NCBI GenBank assembly: GCA_020912385.1
Contig: CP087208.1
Location: forward strand, 1,116,001 to 1,180,000
Origin: Neofusicoccum parvum
Lineage: Eukaryota; Ascomycota; Dothideomycetes; Botryosphaeriales; Botryosphaeriaceae
DNA length: 64,000 bases
Direction of reading: 5' to 3'
This document shows positions 44,748 through 55,432 of the stretch, one piece after another (position 1 is the stretch's first letter; every line of letters starts with the position of its first letter). Below the pieces are notes generated by a model. It saw only the letters and a program-made list of their open reading frames with translations. It had not been told where the DNA came from and did no database searches. A program made the position numbers and the translations under genes.

Positions 44748-45365
44748 TGCATTCAGGCGCTCTGAAAGAAACGAAATGGAATGAGGCACCACCAGAATGG
44801 AGAAAAAGCAGGAGGTGTTTTTTTTTTTGAGGTTGAACGACGTGATTGCACACGAGTACGAACACGATTAACAAGGAAATACGCAAAGCGGAAGAAGCCA
44901 GCAATGCAAGCATCAGATCAAAGAGCCAGTTGCGATAGAGGATGACGGAGCCGCAGATATGATGGCACGAAGAAATCACGAGACGGTACAATTGCACGGT
45001 CGGCGAAAGAGGAGTAGAACTGGGGCGTTTCACCACAACACACTCGCTGGTCCCTTGAGCGTTCCACGCCAGCAGCGGCGTCTGAGGCTAACATAGCGAC
45101 GATTCGGGTCAGATACTGTGCGCTGTGGAATTCCATGTGGCTGCGCTCAACTCTGAGCTGTGGAGCCGGCACCGGAGCCTCGGCTGGTGGAAGCCACGCC
45201 CGAGGCGGGGTCTCTGTCCTCCCAGCATGCGGCCATGCGACTTCATTTTCGTTGTGAGACGTGAAGAAAGCGTGCTGGTCTCGGCTGACCCCTCATCTCC
45301 AGCGCACAAAAGCCAGAGCGTCGCCGCGGCCGAGGCGGACAGACTCTGCACCAACAACACCGACC
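44748..45365. other. Intergenic, 0.62 kb
   Basis: Between two divergently read, damaged genes. An A/T homopolymer of 11-12 bases lies near 44818-44829. No gene supported; the minus-strand frame at 44638-45036 is hydrophobic only by chance overlap with the esterase leader. Confidence 0.45.
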
Positions 45366-45837
45366 ATGCCGACCGCAGAGCTGCTCTTCAAGACGGCGGC
45401 CATCCTCGATGCCGTCAGCATCGTCGGCCACACGGCCATGGGCTTCACCACCGTGCACCCGGCGCTCAACAGCATCCCCACCGCGGCGAGCCGGGAGCGC
45501 AAGGTCGGCCAGCGCGGGGCCCAGGGCGCGTGGAACTACTTCAACGCGTCGCTGCTGATCTTACTTCAACGCGTCGCTGCTGATCTCGGGTGAGCCCCCT
45601 CTCTGCGACCCAAGTGCGGCGAGCTGCTGCTGACGGTAGGGACGCGCAGCCGCGCTGAACTGGCAATGGGCGCGCACCGGCGGCCCGCAGACGACCGAGG
45701 AAACGGTGGCGCTGGCGACGACGGTGGCCATGGGGCTGGTGAACTCGTTCCGGTACGCGCAGGTCGGCGAGTACCCGCCGCTGGCGTGTCTGCTGGTGGC
45801 CCCGCTGCTGAGCCTGGCCGCGACGCTGAAGGGCTAG
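45366..45837 (+). pseudogene. Small membrane protein gene broken by a 25-bp tandem duplication
   Basis: From the ATG at 45366 the frame reads MPTAELLFKTAAILDAVSIV, then GHTAMGFTTVHPALNSIPTA and GAQGAWNYFNASLLI. At 45537-45586 a 25-bp segment is perfectly duplicated in tandem, which shifts the frame (LLQRVAADL). A normal intron follows (donor GG|GTGAGC at 45591, acceptor CGCAG at 45649), and after it the frame expected without the duplication encodes AALNWQWARTGGPQTTEE, then ALATTVAMGLVNSFRYAQVG and LACLLVAPLLSLAATLKG with a stop at 45835-45837. Removing one repeat copy gives about 130 residues with four hydrophobic segments. With both copies the downstream reading becomes Arg/Gly-rich and hydrophilic. 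The family is an uncharacterised fungal membrane protein. A sequencing or assembly artefact is possible. Confidence 0.7.
45537..45586 (+). repeat. Perfect 25-bp tandem duplication
   Basis: Copies at 45537-45561 and 45562-45586, each beginning tacttcaacgcgtcgctgct; no mismatches. Because 25 is not a multiple of three it breaks the reading frame of the small membrane-protein gene. Confidence 0.9.
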
Positions 45838-47323
45838 CGATGGAACACTCCTGTAGTCCAATTCAACGCAGCATCTGCTGCCACTGCTGCCACTCACCGG
45901 CTGATCGCCTGCGCCCGCTCACGTGATGTGCTGAGTCATCGCAGGGTCCAGGCAGACTGGATCCTTCCTGTGGCAGCGACCCAACACGAGCCTCGTCTCT
46001 TCGTGTCTCCTCCACACCCGTTCCGTTCTCGTATCCGTTCCCCGCCAGCCCAGCACCGCGCTCCGTCGTTCGCGAAGGAGCCACAGCCCCGCCACCGAGC
46101 CACCGAGCCGCCGTCGCCAATCGGGTCCGCATCCCGGACACCGCGCCGGCCGATAATTACACGCAGGCGCAGGACCAAGGGATAGCCTGCCCGCGGATTG
46201 CCCACACCAAGGGGACCAGGGACCAAGGGACCAAGGGACCGAGAGAGCTGCGCCCCAAACCTGGCGCTATGGCCTGCAGTCGGGAGCACCCGTGCGGAGC
46301 GCGGCTTCCCAAAGTGTCTCACCCTGGCTGATCTCGATCTCTTTCCTCCAGCAGCCTCCATCGCCTCGCTCGCAGCATGGCGCCTACCGTGACGGAGATG
46401 CGCGCGATTCAGATGAGCTGCATGCCGGCTGAGCTCCACAACTTAAGGTGCGGCCTGAGTCCTGCCGCAGAGAATCCTCCGCACCACCTTCGTCTGCTCT
46501 CGTCCTCGAAGGCCGCGCGAGTGACCGCGTCACTCCCGAGTGTTTCGTCTTGGTAGCCGGCGCTGCCGTCTTGGTTTTCGCATCTCCTACTTGCCTGCCG
46601 TCCGAGCGTCGTGCTTGGCGTATCTTATCCTGCCTATCTGCTCCCGTTGACATCTCCCTTTTCTGCTGCCATGCGCCTTAACTCTCATTTGCCCGGCCTT
46701 GGCTGCCCCAGCAAAGTACCGGCTCCGGCAGCCCTCCTTAAACACTGCCACCATGGGCTTTCGAGAACGAAGTGGAGCCGTATTCTCTTGGCCGCCTGTC
46801 CGTCTCATACGGGGGCTTGGCGTTTGGGCAGTGCCGCCTGAGCAACCTGCCACGCAGCACCAACACCAGGCTGGATTCGACTCGTGTTTTGCTCGGTGAA
46901 GGCGCCGACGTGCCGTCGCTTGGTGCCAGGCGCGCGACTGTTTTTAACTTGTGCTGTCGTCGCTCTCCTATTCGTATCGCCTTATGAAGGATGCCTCTTG
47001 TGTCCTCGGCACCTTGGCAACACCGTGCTCTTACCTCCTTTAGCGAAGACGGCGCTTTGTCCAGCGTCCAAGCCGGAAGACGTATATTGGAGCCTCCGGC
47101 ACCTCTCCTGCGAGCGTCACTCTTGGCCGCTCGGTCACGTCCACTCCTTTTCCTCGCAACCAGCAACACTCACCCACAGTCACTCGCTCAGTAGGAATGC
47201 TTGCGTGAGGGAAGACCATTAATCCTGCCACTACCATCTTGAGATACGACGTACCTGAGGATCCTTGACGGCCGGGTTATTAATTTCGACGTGGTGCCAA
47301 AGTTGCGCACCCCAGCTCTGAAA
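45838..47323. other. Intergenic, 1.5 kb, upstream of GH76
   Basis: No gene supported. Long C/T-rich stretches suit a long 5' leader and promoter for the mannanase gene. Includes a short GGGACCA repeat at 46212-46240. Confidence 0.45.
46212..46240 (+). repeat. Short GGGACCA(A) tandem repeat
   Basis: About four copies of a 7-8 bp unit (gggaccagggaccaaggg and on). A simple repeat; no function indicated. Confidence 0.6.
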
Positions 47324-48804
47324 ATGAGACTTAACGATGCCTTTCTTCCTTTACTTCTGGCGGCTCGGGGGGTCCAGGCTATTGACATCGACTGGAGCAG
47401 CACAGGTTGGCATCTCGGCACCTTCTACATGAAGACACTACTGACGGCCGCGCTCTTCAGATGCCATCAAAACTGCAATGAAGCCTATCGCCAAAGGCAT
47501 GACTGATTGGTACCACGGCTACCGCGTGGGAGACGTGCCTGGAAACTTGCCCGATCCTTACCATTGGTGGCAATGCGGAGCTATGTTTGGCGCACTTATC
47601 GACTACTGGCACTACACCGGAGACGACACATACAACGACTGGACAATCCAAGGCATGCTCCACCAAATCGGTGACGACGCAGACTACATGCCTGCGAACC
47701 AGTCCAAATCCCTGGGAAACGACGACCAGGGATTCTGGGGAATGGCTGCCATGTCAGCAGCTGAATCCAAGTTCCCCGACCCACCGGAGGACCAGCCCGG
47801 CTGGATCGCCCTGGCCCAGGCCGTTTTCACCACACAATACCAGCGTTGGGATGCTTCCACCTGCGGCGGAGGTCTCCGGTGGCAGATTTACAGTTTCAAC
47901 AACGGATACGATTACAAGAATACTATTACCCAGGGCTGCTTCTTTAACATTGCCTCCCGGCTGGGAAAGTACACTGGCAACACTACATACGTAGAATATG
48001 CCGAAAAGTCCTGGACTTGGATGCAATCGCTCGGACTCGTGAACGCGGAGTATCACTTCTACGACGGCTCAGACTCCAAGATCAACTGCAGCAGATTCGA
48101 CCGTACGCAGTGGACTTACAACGCCGGCATCTTCTTGCACGGCGCAGCAACAATGTGGAATATTGTATGTTCATGGCGACGAGCGTCCGTTCATGTGCTG
48201 ACCAGAGCTACAGAGTGCGGCGGACGGAGACACGGAGAATGTGTGGAAGGAGCGTGTTACCGGCATCATCACCGGGCTCTCGGTTTTCTTCGCAAAGGAC
48301 ACCAACATCATGGTGGAGACAGCATGCGAGACGGGCAACACGTGCAACATCGACCAGCGGACTTTCAAGGCGTACCTGGCGCGCTGGATGGCGGCAGCGA
48401 TCAAGGTCGCGCCCTGGACAGAAGAGCTTCTGACGACCATGCTGACGGCGTCGCGAGAAGCGGCGGCACTGGCGTGCAACGACAAAGGCGATGGGACGGC
48501 CGAGTGCAGCTTGAGGTGGACCAACAACGGATTCGACAGCACCAGTTCCACCGGATTGGGCGAGAATATGGCGGCGCTGGAGATGATCGGCACCGCACTG
48601 GTGGACCTTGTTCCAGGCCCGGTGACGAACACGACGGGCGGCACGAGTAAGGGAGACCCGGACGCGGGCCTGGCGAGTCCGAACACGCCGACTGAAAACG
48701 TCGAGCCGATCGACACGGGCGACAGAGTGGGCGCGGCGATTCTCACGATCCTTCTCATGGGTGGCATGCTTGGAGGTGCTTTCTGGATGTTGACGTCGGA
48801 GTAG
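47324..48804 (+). CDS. GPI-anchored GH76 alpha-1,6-mannanase (Dfg5/Dcw1 family)
   Basis: Three exons (introns 47406-47460 and 48165-48213) encode 458 residues. Signal peptide MRLNDAFLPLLLAARGVQA, then IDIDWSSTDAIKTAMKPIAK and the GH76 body: PYHWWQCGAMFGALIDYWHY, the catalytic Asp pair Asp115-Asp116 in LGNDDQGFWGMAAMSAAE, ASTCGGGLRWQIYSFNNGYD, TQGCFFNIASRLGKYTGN, and TYNAGIFLHGAATMW. The C-terminus carries a Ser/Thr/Gly linker and a hydrophobic tail (VGAAILTILLMGGMLGGAFW), i.e. a GPI-attachment signal. Dfg5/Dcw1 proteins act at the plasma membrane / wall, transferring GPI mannoproteins to the glucan by cutting the GPI glycan, and are needed for wall integrity. Filamentous fungi have several copies. 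The second intron's acceptor was chosen by frame (SAADGDTENVWKERV). Confidence 0.88.
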
Positions 48805-49038
48805 AGGCACAGGCGCAAAAGAGCTCTCGTTATCATTGGCTACCGGCTTTCCGGGTTACAGCCGGATTTTTCATGTACTCACCTATTAGTAAAGCGATTC
48901 CCAAACTTGTTTATTTCAACTTCTCGGTGAGTCCACCTTGGGCTGTGCGCTCCTTCCAAGACTGACTCTGACCAGATACACCGCGGATCAGACATCAGCT
49001 CGACGCACGTTTAGTGGACGGGCTTCGGCGTTTTCGCT

Positions 49039-49279
49039 TCATTTTCTTTCATCTCGTGTGCCATCCATGGCCTTGGCGATTTTCCGGAACCATGAGCTCT
49101 CGGTTTGCGGCGGCGCCACAGCTTCCTCGGGACCCTTCAGAATAGATGCAGCAATGTTCAGCCAGAATTCTCTGCCTCGGAACTTCACAAATAGAGTTTA
49201 TTTACGGCTTGCTCTTGTCATTCTCCAAGCTAAACCTGACGCAGCATCCGTGAGGGGCGTGGCTGACGAGCTTATTCAT
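49039..49279 (-). CDS. Possible 60-residue protein, unknown
   Basis: Minus-strand reading from ATG at 49279 (MNKLVSHAPHGCC), a 58-nt intron (49183-49240, donor TGC|GTCAGG, acceptor TTGTGAAG), then FRGREFWLNIAASILKGPEE and SSWFRKIAKAMDGTRDERK with TGA at 49039-49041. Both exons keep phase. The second exon looks strongly protein-like (amphipathic helices, no low complexity). The donor is weak and the first exon short, so the 5' part may be wrong. Not recognised. It would be missed by length-filtered gene callers. Confidence 0.4.
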
Positions 49280-50023
49280 CTTGCCCAAATTCCAAATCAG
49301 AACGGTCAATCGGATGGAAGTGGAAGTGCGGTCAGTCAGACTGCAGTCAAGTGTCTCGGCGATCCTTCGCGAGAAGGGTTGGGCGGCAGGCCGCAATCTC
49401 CGCTATAGGAGCTCTGTGGTGGACCGGCTGTGCTGCTTACCTGCGTTAGCGCTTAGCTCAACCCCACGCGCGACAGAACGCAAAGCCATCCTCCCGCCTT
49501 GACAAGCTTTGATCGCTGACACGGCGCTGATCGGGTCGGCCCCGAAGCCTCTCGGCCAACGTGCAAGGTGCACTACTGCTTGTGGCCATGGGAACGCCAG
49601 GGCTCAGTCAGCAGCTGCAGGCGGAGACCCTTTCAGCACGGGAGCCGGCTGAGGGCGGGCCGGCATGGCGCCAAGCCGAGCTGGTCCACACCTTGCGGAA
49701 TTGCCATTGCAATCCCGGTACACCATAGGCCGGAGCGACAGCTGTCGGTTCCACACCTGCACTGCGACAGTCGGCCATTGGCACAGGCAGCTCCCGCCAA
49801 GCTGGCCGTCTCAGTCTTATCTCCGCCTGATCTTCCGCCAACGCCTCATCCAGCACAATGACCAACTGCCAAAATGCGCACGTTTGATCCTCCGCGAGGC
49901 CCTGGGGGAATCCTTGTCGCGTCTACCCCGCGACCCGGTACTTAAACTGTGTCCCGGCCTTGGGCTCCACAGGCTCTTCCTACAAACCCCCTCTGACACC
50001 TCACTGCGCACCCGGAAGACACC
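49280..50023. other. Intergenic, 0.74 kb
   Basis: Promoter region of the second aldehyde dehydrogenase; GC-rich. Plus-strand frames at 49568-49861 and 49665-50027 show Arg/Pro-rich composition expected of non-coding GC-rich DNA. Confidence 0.45.
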
Positions 50024-51686
50024 ATGACGGCAGACGGCAGCAACGGTAGCAACGGCCAAGCGGGGAAGATCGAGACGAGGCTCTTCATCAACGGCCAGGT
50101 GCGCTCCATTGTTCCACATAGCGTTGCCCTCGCACTGACCACGGCCGCTCCAGTTCGTCGAATCCTCGGACAAGAAGACTTTCAAGCTTCTGTCACCCTC
50201 CACTCGCGAGCAGGTCGCCGAGGGTGCGCCAATCCTACTCTGTGCTGCCCCGGCTTCCCTCACTGACAGCATGACGCAGTCTACGAGGCCACCGTCGACG
50301 ACACCAACGCGGCCGTCGCAGCCGCCAAAGCGGCACAGCCAGCATGGGCAGCACTCTCGCCAGACGAGCGCGCCAAGCCCATGAAGAAGCTGGCCGAGCT
50401 GCTGCGTGAGAGCACCGAGCTGCTGCGTGAGAGCACCGAGCAGATGGCCTATCTGGAAGCCATCAGCATGGGCCGCCCGCTGGCCGCCTTCTTCGACAGC
50501 TTTGCGTGCGCCTCGCACTTCGAGCATTTTGCCGGCCTGGGCTGGGATGTCCAGGGGACCACCAGCCTGAACACGCCCGGCATGCTGTCCATGACGTTCC
50601 GGCAGCCGTACGGCGTCGCCGCAGCAATCATTCCATGGAACGGCCCCGCCATCTTCTTCGGCTCGAAAACGGCGCCGATGGTTGCGGCGGGGAATGCGGT
50701 GGTGGTGAAGAGCAGCGAGAAGGCGCCGTTGACCGTGAGCACCCACCAACGTCCACTCGTGCCGGTACATTGCTGATGACCTGCAGTCCGCCTTCATCGC
50801 CACGCTGATCAACAAGGCCGGCTTCCCGCCGGGCGTCATCAACGTGCTCCACGGCCACGGCCAGACGTCCGGCGCAACGCTGTCGTCGCACATGGACGTG
50901 CGCGTCCTCTCCTTCACCGGGTCCGGCCGCACGGGGCGCCTCATCACCGAGGCGGCGGCCAAGTCGAACCTGAAGAACGTGCTGCTCGAGCTGGGCGGCA
51001 AGTCGCCGTCGCTGATCTTCGAGGACGCGGACCTGGAGCGGGCGGCCAGGGAGACGCAGAACAGCGTCACGTTCAACACGGGCCAGGTGTGCATGGCCAA
51101 CTCGCGCATCTACGTGCAGGACACGGTGGCGGACGCCTTCATTGCCCAGTTCAAGGAGCTGATGGGCGGCGTGAAGATCGGGGCGTCGACGGTCGACGGC
51201 ACGGAGATGGGGCCCCTGGCCGACGAGATCCAGTACAACACGGTCAACAAGTACATCCAGCTGGGCAAGGAGGCGGGCGGCAAGCTGATTCTGGGCGACG
51301 GCGAGGCGCACCCCGACGCCGGCAAGGGCTACTTCGTCGCGCCGCACATCTTCACGGACCTGCCCGAGGACGCGAGGCCGCTGAAGGAGGAGATATTTGG
51401 GCCCGTCGTCAGCATCGGCGTGTTCAAGAGCGAGGAGGAGGTGCTGCGGAAGGCTAACGACACCGAGTACGGGCTGTACGCATCGGTGTACACGAAGGAC
51501 ATCAGCCGCGCGATTCGCATCGCCAAGGGCCTGGAGTCCGGGACGGTGGGGGTTAATTGCACGAGCCCGACGGTGGTGGCGGACATGCCGTTTGGCGGGT
51601 ACAAGGCGAGCGGTGTTGGCAGGGAGGGGCCGAAGCACAGCCTGAACAACTATCTGGAGGAGAAGACGGTGCTGATTAAGCTCTGA
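50024..51686 (+). CDS. Aldehyde dehydrogenase (NAD(P)-dependent), intact
   Basis: Four exons (introns 50099-50153, 50224-50279, 50735-50786) encode 499 residues, full length for the classical ALDH1/2-like family. KIETRLFINGQFVESSDKKT is the standard opening. Cofactor and catalytic marks: IIPWNGPAIFFGSKTAPMVA, LSFTGSGRTGR, general base Glu268 in LLELGGKSPSLIF, nucleophile Cys302 in FNTGQVCMANSRIYV, EEIFGPVVSIGVFKSEEE and the tail PFGGYKASGVGREGPKHSL. It oxidises aldehydes to acids in the cytosol; alcohol or lipid-derived aldehydes are usual. In its helical N-terminal domain a 21-bp tandem duplication gives ELLREST twice (residues around 82-95), where relatives have a single copy. The gene is much GC-richer at third codon positions than the cluster aldehyde dehydrogenase at 40 kb and is not its close paralogue. 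Confidence 0.92.
50396..50437 (+). repeat. Perfect 21-bp in-frame tandem duplication in the aldehyde dehydrogenase
   Basis: Copies at 50396-50416 and 50417-50437 (gagctgctgcgtgagagcac and one more base). Encodes ELLREST-ELLREST, adding two helical turns to a surface helix. Confidence 0.9.
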
Positions 51687-52720
51687 GAGGCGGAAGACGG
51701 AAGACGAGCAGGCCCGCAATGCTACGACATCACGATTGGACACAAGCATGCAGGCACGTAAGCAACAAGCAGCACATTCCCGATGCGGCTCGGCTATGGC
51801 CGGCAAGCCGGATCTGGGGGAGTTGCGATTGCTTGGCCAGCCGCTCCCCGCATTGATCGACTCTGGGGTTGCGGGGCTCAGCAACGTCGAAAGAAAAATC
51901 TGACAGCATGGCCACGTGCTCCGTGATGATATTCTGACAGCCCACGGTGCATCCTGCGCGCGCAGAGCCACCTGTGGCTGAAACTGCGAGCACGTCGCGC
52001 GCGTCTGCACTGCGTCCTGGAGGCGCTCCCTCCGCGGGCTAGCCACCAAGCGGGCCCGCAATGGCGTTCCAGCCCCGGCCTCGACGCGAATTGATGGCTC
52101 GCCGTTTCACGTCGCCCGGGAAATTGATAAGCCCCCTGCCATCCTCCGAGGAGCAGGTGGCGGCGCCGGGATAGCACGCCCCATCGCTAGTCGCGCGCTT
52201 CCGCATCCTCGGCCGCTCCAACACCTTCGGTCATAGTCATGCCACTTGGGCAGGCCCACGTGCGGGCATGGCCTTCGAATCAGGCGGCTCGATCGCGGCA
52301 GGCCCAGCTGCATCGGGAGGCAGGAGGGACAAAACGGCGAAGTGCAAAGTTAAGCTGGCCAGATCAGCGCGCGTGCGAACCATGGTGCCCATGCCCCACA
52401 CCCGGCCGGGCCGCAAGTGGAAGTAGTGCAACCAGGCCACCGCTTGTCTCCAGACGCGCATTCCCGACGCCGTCGCGCCGCGGACGGGCCTCCGCAATCA
52501 CGCTGTGGGCGCCAATGGGGCTCAAGTCCTTGGTTATTGCGGCCGATTCATACGCCAGCCCCTCGGGACTTGGGACCCTGGCGCGCTGCGTTCCAGAGAG
52601 GGGTTTCGGCTATCGCCAGACAACACACGATGATGGGCAGCTCTTAAAGAGACGCACAGGCGCCGTGGTCGCTCTCGTTCCCTCCTCCCTCCAGCCCTGA
52701 GTCTCCATCAGTTCCTCGAG
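51687..52720. other. Intergenic, 1.03 kb
   Basis: No gene supported. GC-rich with overlapping minus-strand frames that are shadows. The end holds the promoter of the second P450. Confidence 0.45.
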
Positions 52721-54728
52721 ATGACTGGCGCACCGCTCTTTGCGTACGGGGCCGCGGCCCTGGCGGGGGCCTTTTCCCACATCGCCTACTTCAACCGCTC
52801 CGAGCACCATCTCTACGGCATCCGCTACCTCCAGGCGTTGCTGATCACCTACGGCCTGGGCGTCTTCGTCCTCGCGCGCCAGGGCGAGCAGTCAGTCCTC
52901 GGCGCCGCCGCCTCCATGGCGGCCATCGCGGGCAGCTACCTGGGCGGCCTGTTCGCCAGCCTGCTCACGTACCGCGTCTTCTTCCATCCGCTCAACAAAT
53001 TCCCCGGCCCGTTCGGCGCGCGGCTCTCGTCGTTCTGGCTGACCTTCCACGTCGGCAACTCGGAGGCCTACAAGACGGTGCACCGCCTGCACCAGCAGCA
53101 CGGCGACTTCGTGCGCATCGGCTCCAACGAGCTGTCCATCGCCGACCCGGACGCCGTGCACGCCATCTACGGCTTCGGCAGCAAGTGCACCAAGGCCGCG
53201 TGGTACGACAACGACGCCCCGCTGACCTCGATGCACACGACCCGCGACCGCGCCTACCACGACGCCCGCCGCCGCGTGTGGGGCGGCGCCTTCAACGAAA
53301 AGGCCCTGCGCGGCTACGAGGGCCGCGTGCAGCGCTTCAGCACCGGCCTGATCCACCAGCTGGGCGCCTTCTCGGGCCAGGCCGTCGACGCGAGCAAGTG
53401 GTTCAACTACTTCTCGTACGACGTCATGGGCGACCTGGCGTTTGGCAAGAGCTTCGGCATGCTGGACCGCGGCGAGGAGCATTTCGCCATCAACCTGCTG
53501 AACGAAGGCATGCAGATGATGGCCTTCATGAGTAAGTCGATCCCCGGACGCTGCCCGTGAGTACTGCCGAGGGTGGAGGCTGACGGCTCGAAGTCCCCGC
53601 CTGGGCTTTCCGCGTGCTGGCTGCCATTCCGGGCGCCGCGGCGGGCTACTGGAGATTCATCAACTACTGCTCGAGCCAGCTGGACGAGCGCATGCAGACG
53701 AAGCCTGAGGACCCGGATATCATGTCTGCGCTGATCGAGCCGGTCAAGGACAGGCAGCTCACGGACCTGGAGTTGAAGATGCTTCAGGGCGATTCGAGAC
53801 TGATCATCGTTGCTGGGAGGTGAGTGACTGGTTTATTGTTTTCTTTTTCGGTTCGGTTTCGGTGTGGATACCTCCGTGCCTCGTCTCGAGTCTCTTTGTC
53901 TTTGCTCGCTCCACATGTGGAGCTGTATCTGCCCCACAGGATAGATATCGAGGCAGCCCACTTCCTGGCCCCCAGTATCAACGCCAAAACCCACATCCCT
54001 ATCCAACTTCATTTGGCCCCTGACGGATCCTCTTCCTCTGCATTCATTTTCACCACTGTCGTACCCACTTCCCGACTCCCCTCACCCAATTGCCCACAAC
54101 AGCCCCTCCAGACCCACCAGATCGACTAACACCACCCAGCGACACCACCGCCGCAACCCTCACGCACATCTTCTACCACCTCTCCGCCTCACCGTCGCAC
54201 CAAACCACCCTCCTCTCCGAACTCCGCCCGCACATCCAACCCGACGGCTCGCTCCGCCACCGCGACATCCAGGACCTCCCGCACCTCAACGGCGTCATCA
54301 ACGAAGCGCTGCGGCTGCACCCAGCCGTGCCCACCGCGCTGCAGCGGCTGACGCCGCCCGCCGGCCTCGACATCAACGGCACGCACGTGCCCGGCGGCAC
54401 GGTGGTGTGGACGCCGGCGTACGCCATCGGCCGCTCCGAGAAGGCGTACGCCGAGCCCGAGCGGTTCGCGCCCGAGCGCTGGCGCGAGGGCAGCGGCATG
54501 GTCCGCTGCGAGCGCGCGTTCGCGCCCTTCAGCGCCGGCGTCTACGGCTGCATCGGTAGGCCGCTGGCGCTGATGGAGTTGAGGCTTGTTGTTGCGAAGC
54601 TGCTGCTGGCGTTTGAGGTGGGGTTTGCGCCGGGGGAGAGCGGGGTGGAGTTGTTGGAGAGGAGTAGGGATCATTTTACGTTTGAGTGCGGGGAGCTGCG
54701 GTTGTGCTTTAAGGAGAGGGTTGCTTGA
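52721..54728 (+). CDS. Cytochrome P450 monooxygenase (membrane-anchored), with long I-helix intron
   Basis: Three exons (introns 53532-53593 and 53820-54139) encode 541 residues. About three N-terminal hydrophobic segments precede the P450 domain, which begins FHPLNKFPGPFGARLSSFWL. Further marks: QHGDFVRIGSNELSIADPDA, WGGAFNEKALRGYEGRVQRF, the I-helix LIIVAG-SDTTAATLTHIFY, ExxR Glu401-Arg404 in INEALRLHPAVP, PERFAPERW and the heme loop PFSAGVYGCIGRPLALMEL with Cys483. The serine codon of AGSDT is interrupted by the 320-nt second intron. The fold and wording are similar to the P450 at 30.5 kb, and both look like benzoate-hydroxylase-type or terpenoid P450s, but substrate is unknown. Very GC-rich at third positions. 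It follows the aldehyde dehydrogenase on the same strand. Confidence 0.85.
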
Positions 54729-55210
54729 GGGGAGGGGAGGGAAGGGCGTCTGGGTGTGGATGGTTTGGTGGTGGCGGGACTGGGAGCTCAGAAGAGTTGG
54801 GTTTGGAAATGTGAATATGCTCGGGGGACTGCCGGGTAGTGTTGTCTCCCTTGAAGCTTGCAAGCGCTGCCTTTGATTCCTTTACGTACAAATTGAGCAT
54901 TGTGAGCTCGTTTCGATATCTTTGTAGTGTTACAATCACTCTAATGATCAATCAGGAACTATCGTTTTGTCAGTGATGTCTTACCTGTTCTCAAACTGTC
55001 AGAGCTTGCATATCATTCTGACTGAGACTCCGTTGTTCTCTTACAAGCGCGAAATCACACCATCCGATTCAATACTGACGAGAATAAATGTTGAATAATT
55101 CTATTGCGTTGCTGAACCCACCTTGAAAACCGCCTTTTCAACACCTTACAACTCACGATGAATATCACCCTACCAGATCACCATGATCACATACTGTTAT
55201 CGACGACTGT
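54729..55210. other. Intergenic, 0.48 kb
   Basis: 3' flank of the P450 and of the leftward small Cys-rich gene (convergent). AT content rises sharply after 54880. No gene. Confidence 0.5.
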
Positions 55211-55432
55211 TTAGTTGAAGGACGCATAGCAGCGGTAGCACATGTAATGCCCGCAGTTGAGGCACTGATTAACATCCTCCCAGTCAGTGGAGCACTTGCA
55301 GCAAAGCCATATGGCAGGAGGCGCCGGAGCTGGGTGACGGCAGTCCCGAGGGCCGTCCATATCGGCAGCGGCCTCGACGGCTGAAGTGCCCCTGGTGCAC
55401 TTGATGACTGGTTCGGTCTGCTCGGAGTGCAT
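55211..55432 (-). CDS. Small Cys-rich, zinc-binding-like protein, copy 1
   Basis: Intronless, 73 residues, from the ATG at 55432. The first 40 residues are polar; the second half is a compact cysteine cluster: PPAIWLCCKCSTDWEDVNQC, then LNCGHYMCYRCYASFN. The spacing C-C-x-C...C-x2-C-x-H...C-x2-C resembles small zinc ribbons / RING-like knuckles found in many tiny fungal proteins of the form CC.C......C..C.H..C..C. It has no signal peptide, so cytosolic or nuclear. Its closest visible relative is the gene at 56174-56454, in the same orientation 740 bases away. Function unknown; such knuckles usually mediate protein or RNA contacts. Confidence 0.65.
   Translation of the reverse strand: MHSEQTEPVIKCTRGTSAVEAAADMDGPRDCRHPAPAPPAIWLCCKCSTDWEDVNQCLNCGHYMCYRCYASFN

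Noticed and set aside
45666..45926. 86-codon frame rich in Gly, Arg, Ala after the duplication
   Set aside because: It is the wrong-frame reading of the second exon of the small membrane protein; the other frame gives clean membrane helices and a proper stop.
48938..49408. 156-codon plus-strand frame
   Set aside because: Ser/Ala/Arg-rich with no pattern; the minus strand here gives a more protein-like reading.
50628..52061. 477-codon minus-strand open frame (and 49817-51109, 430 codons)
   Set aside because: Antisense to the well-supported aldehyde dehydrogenase; long because of G/C at third positions. Arg/Leu/His-rich composition with no motif.
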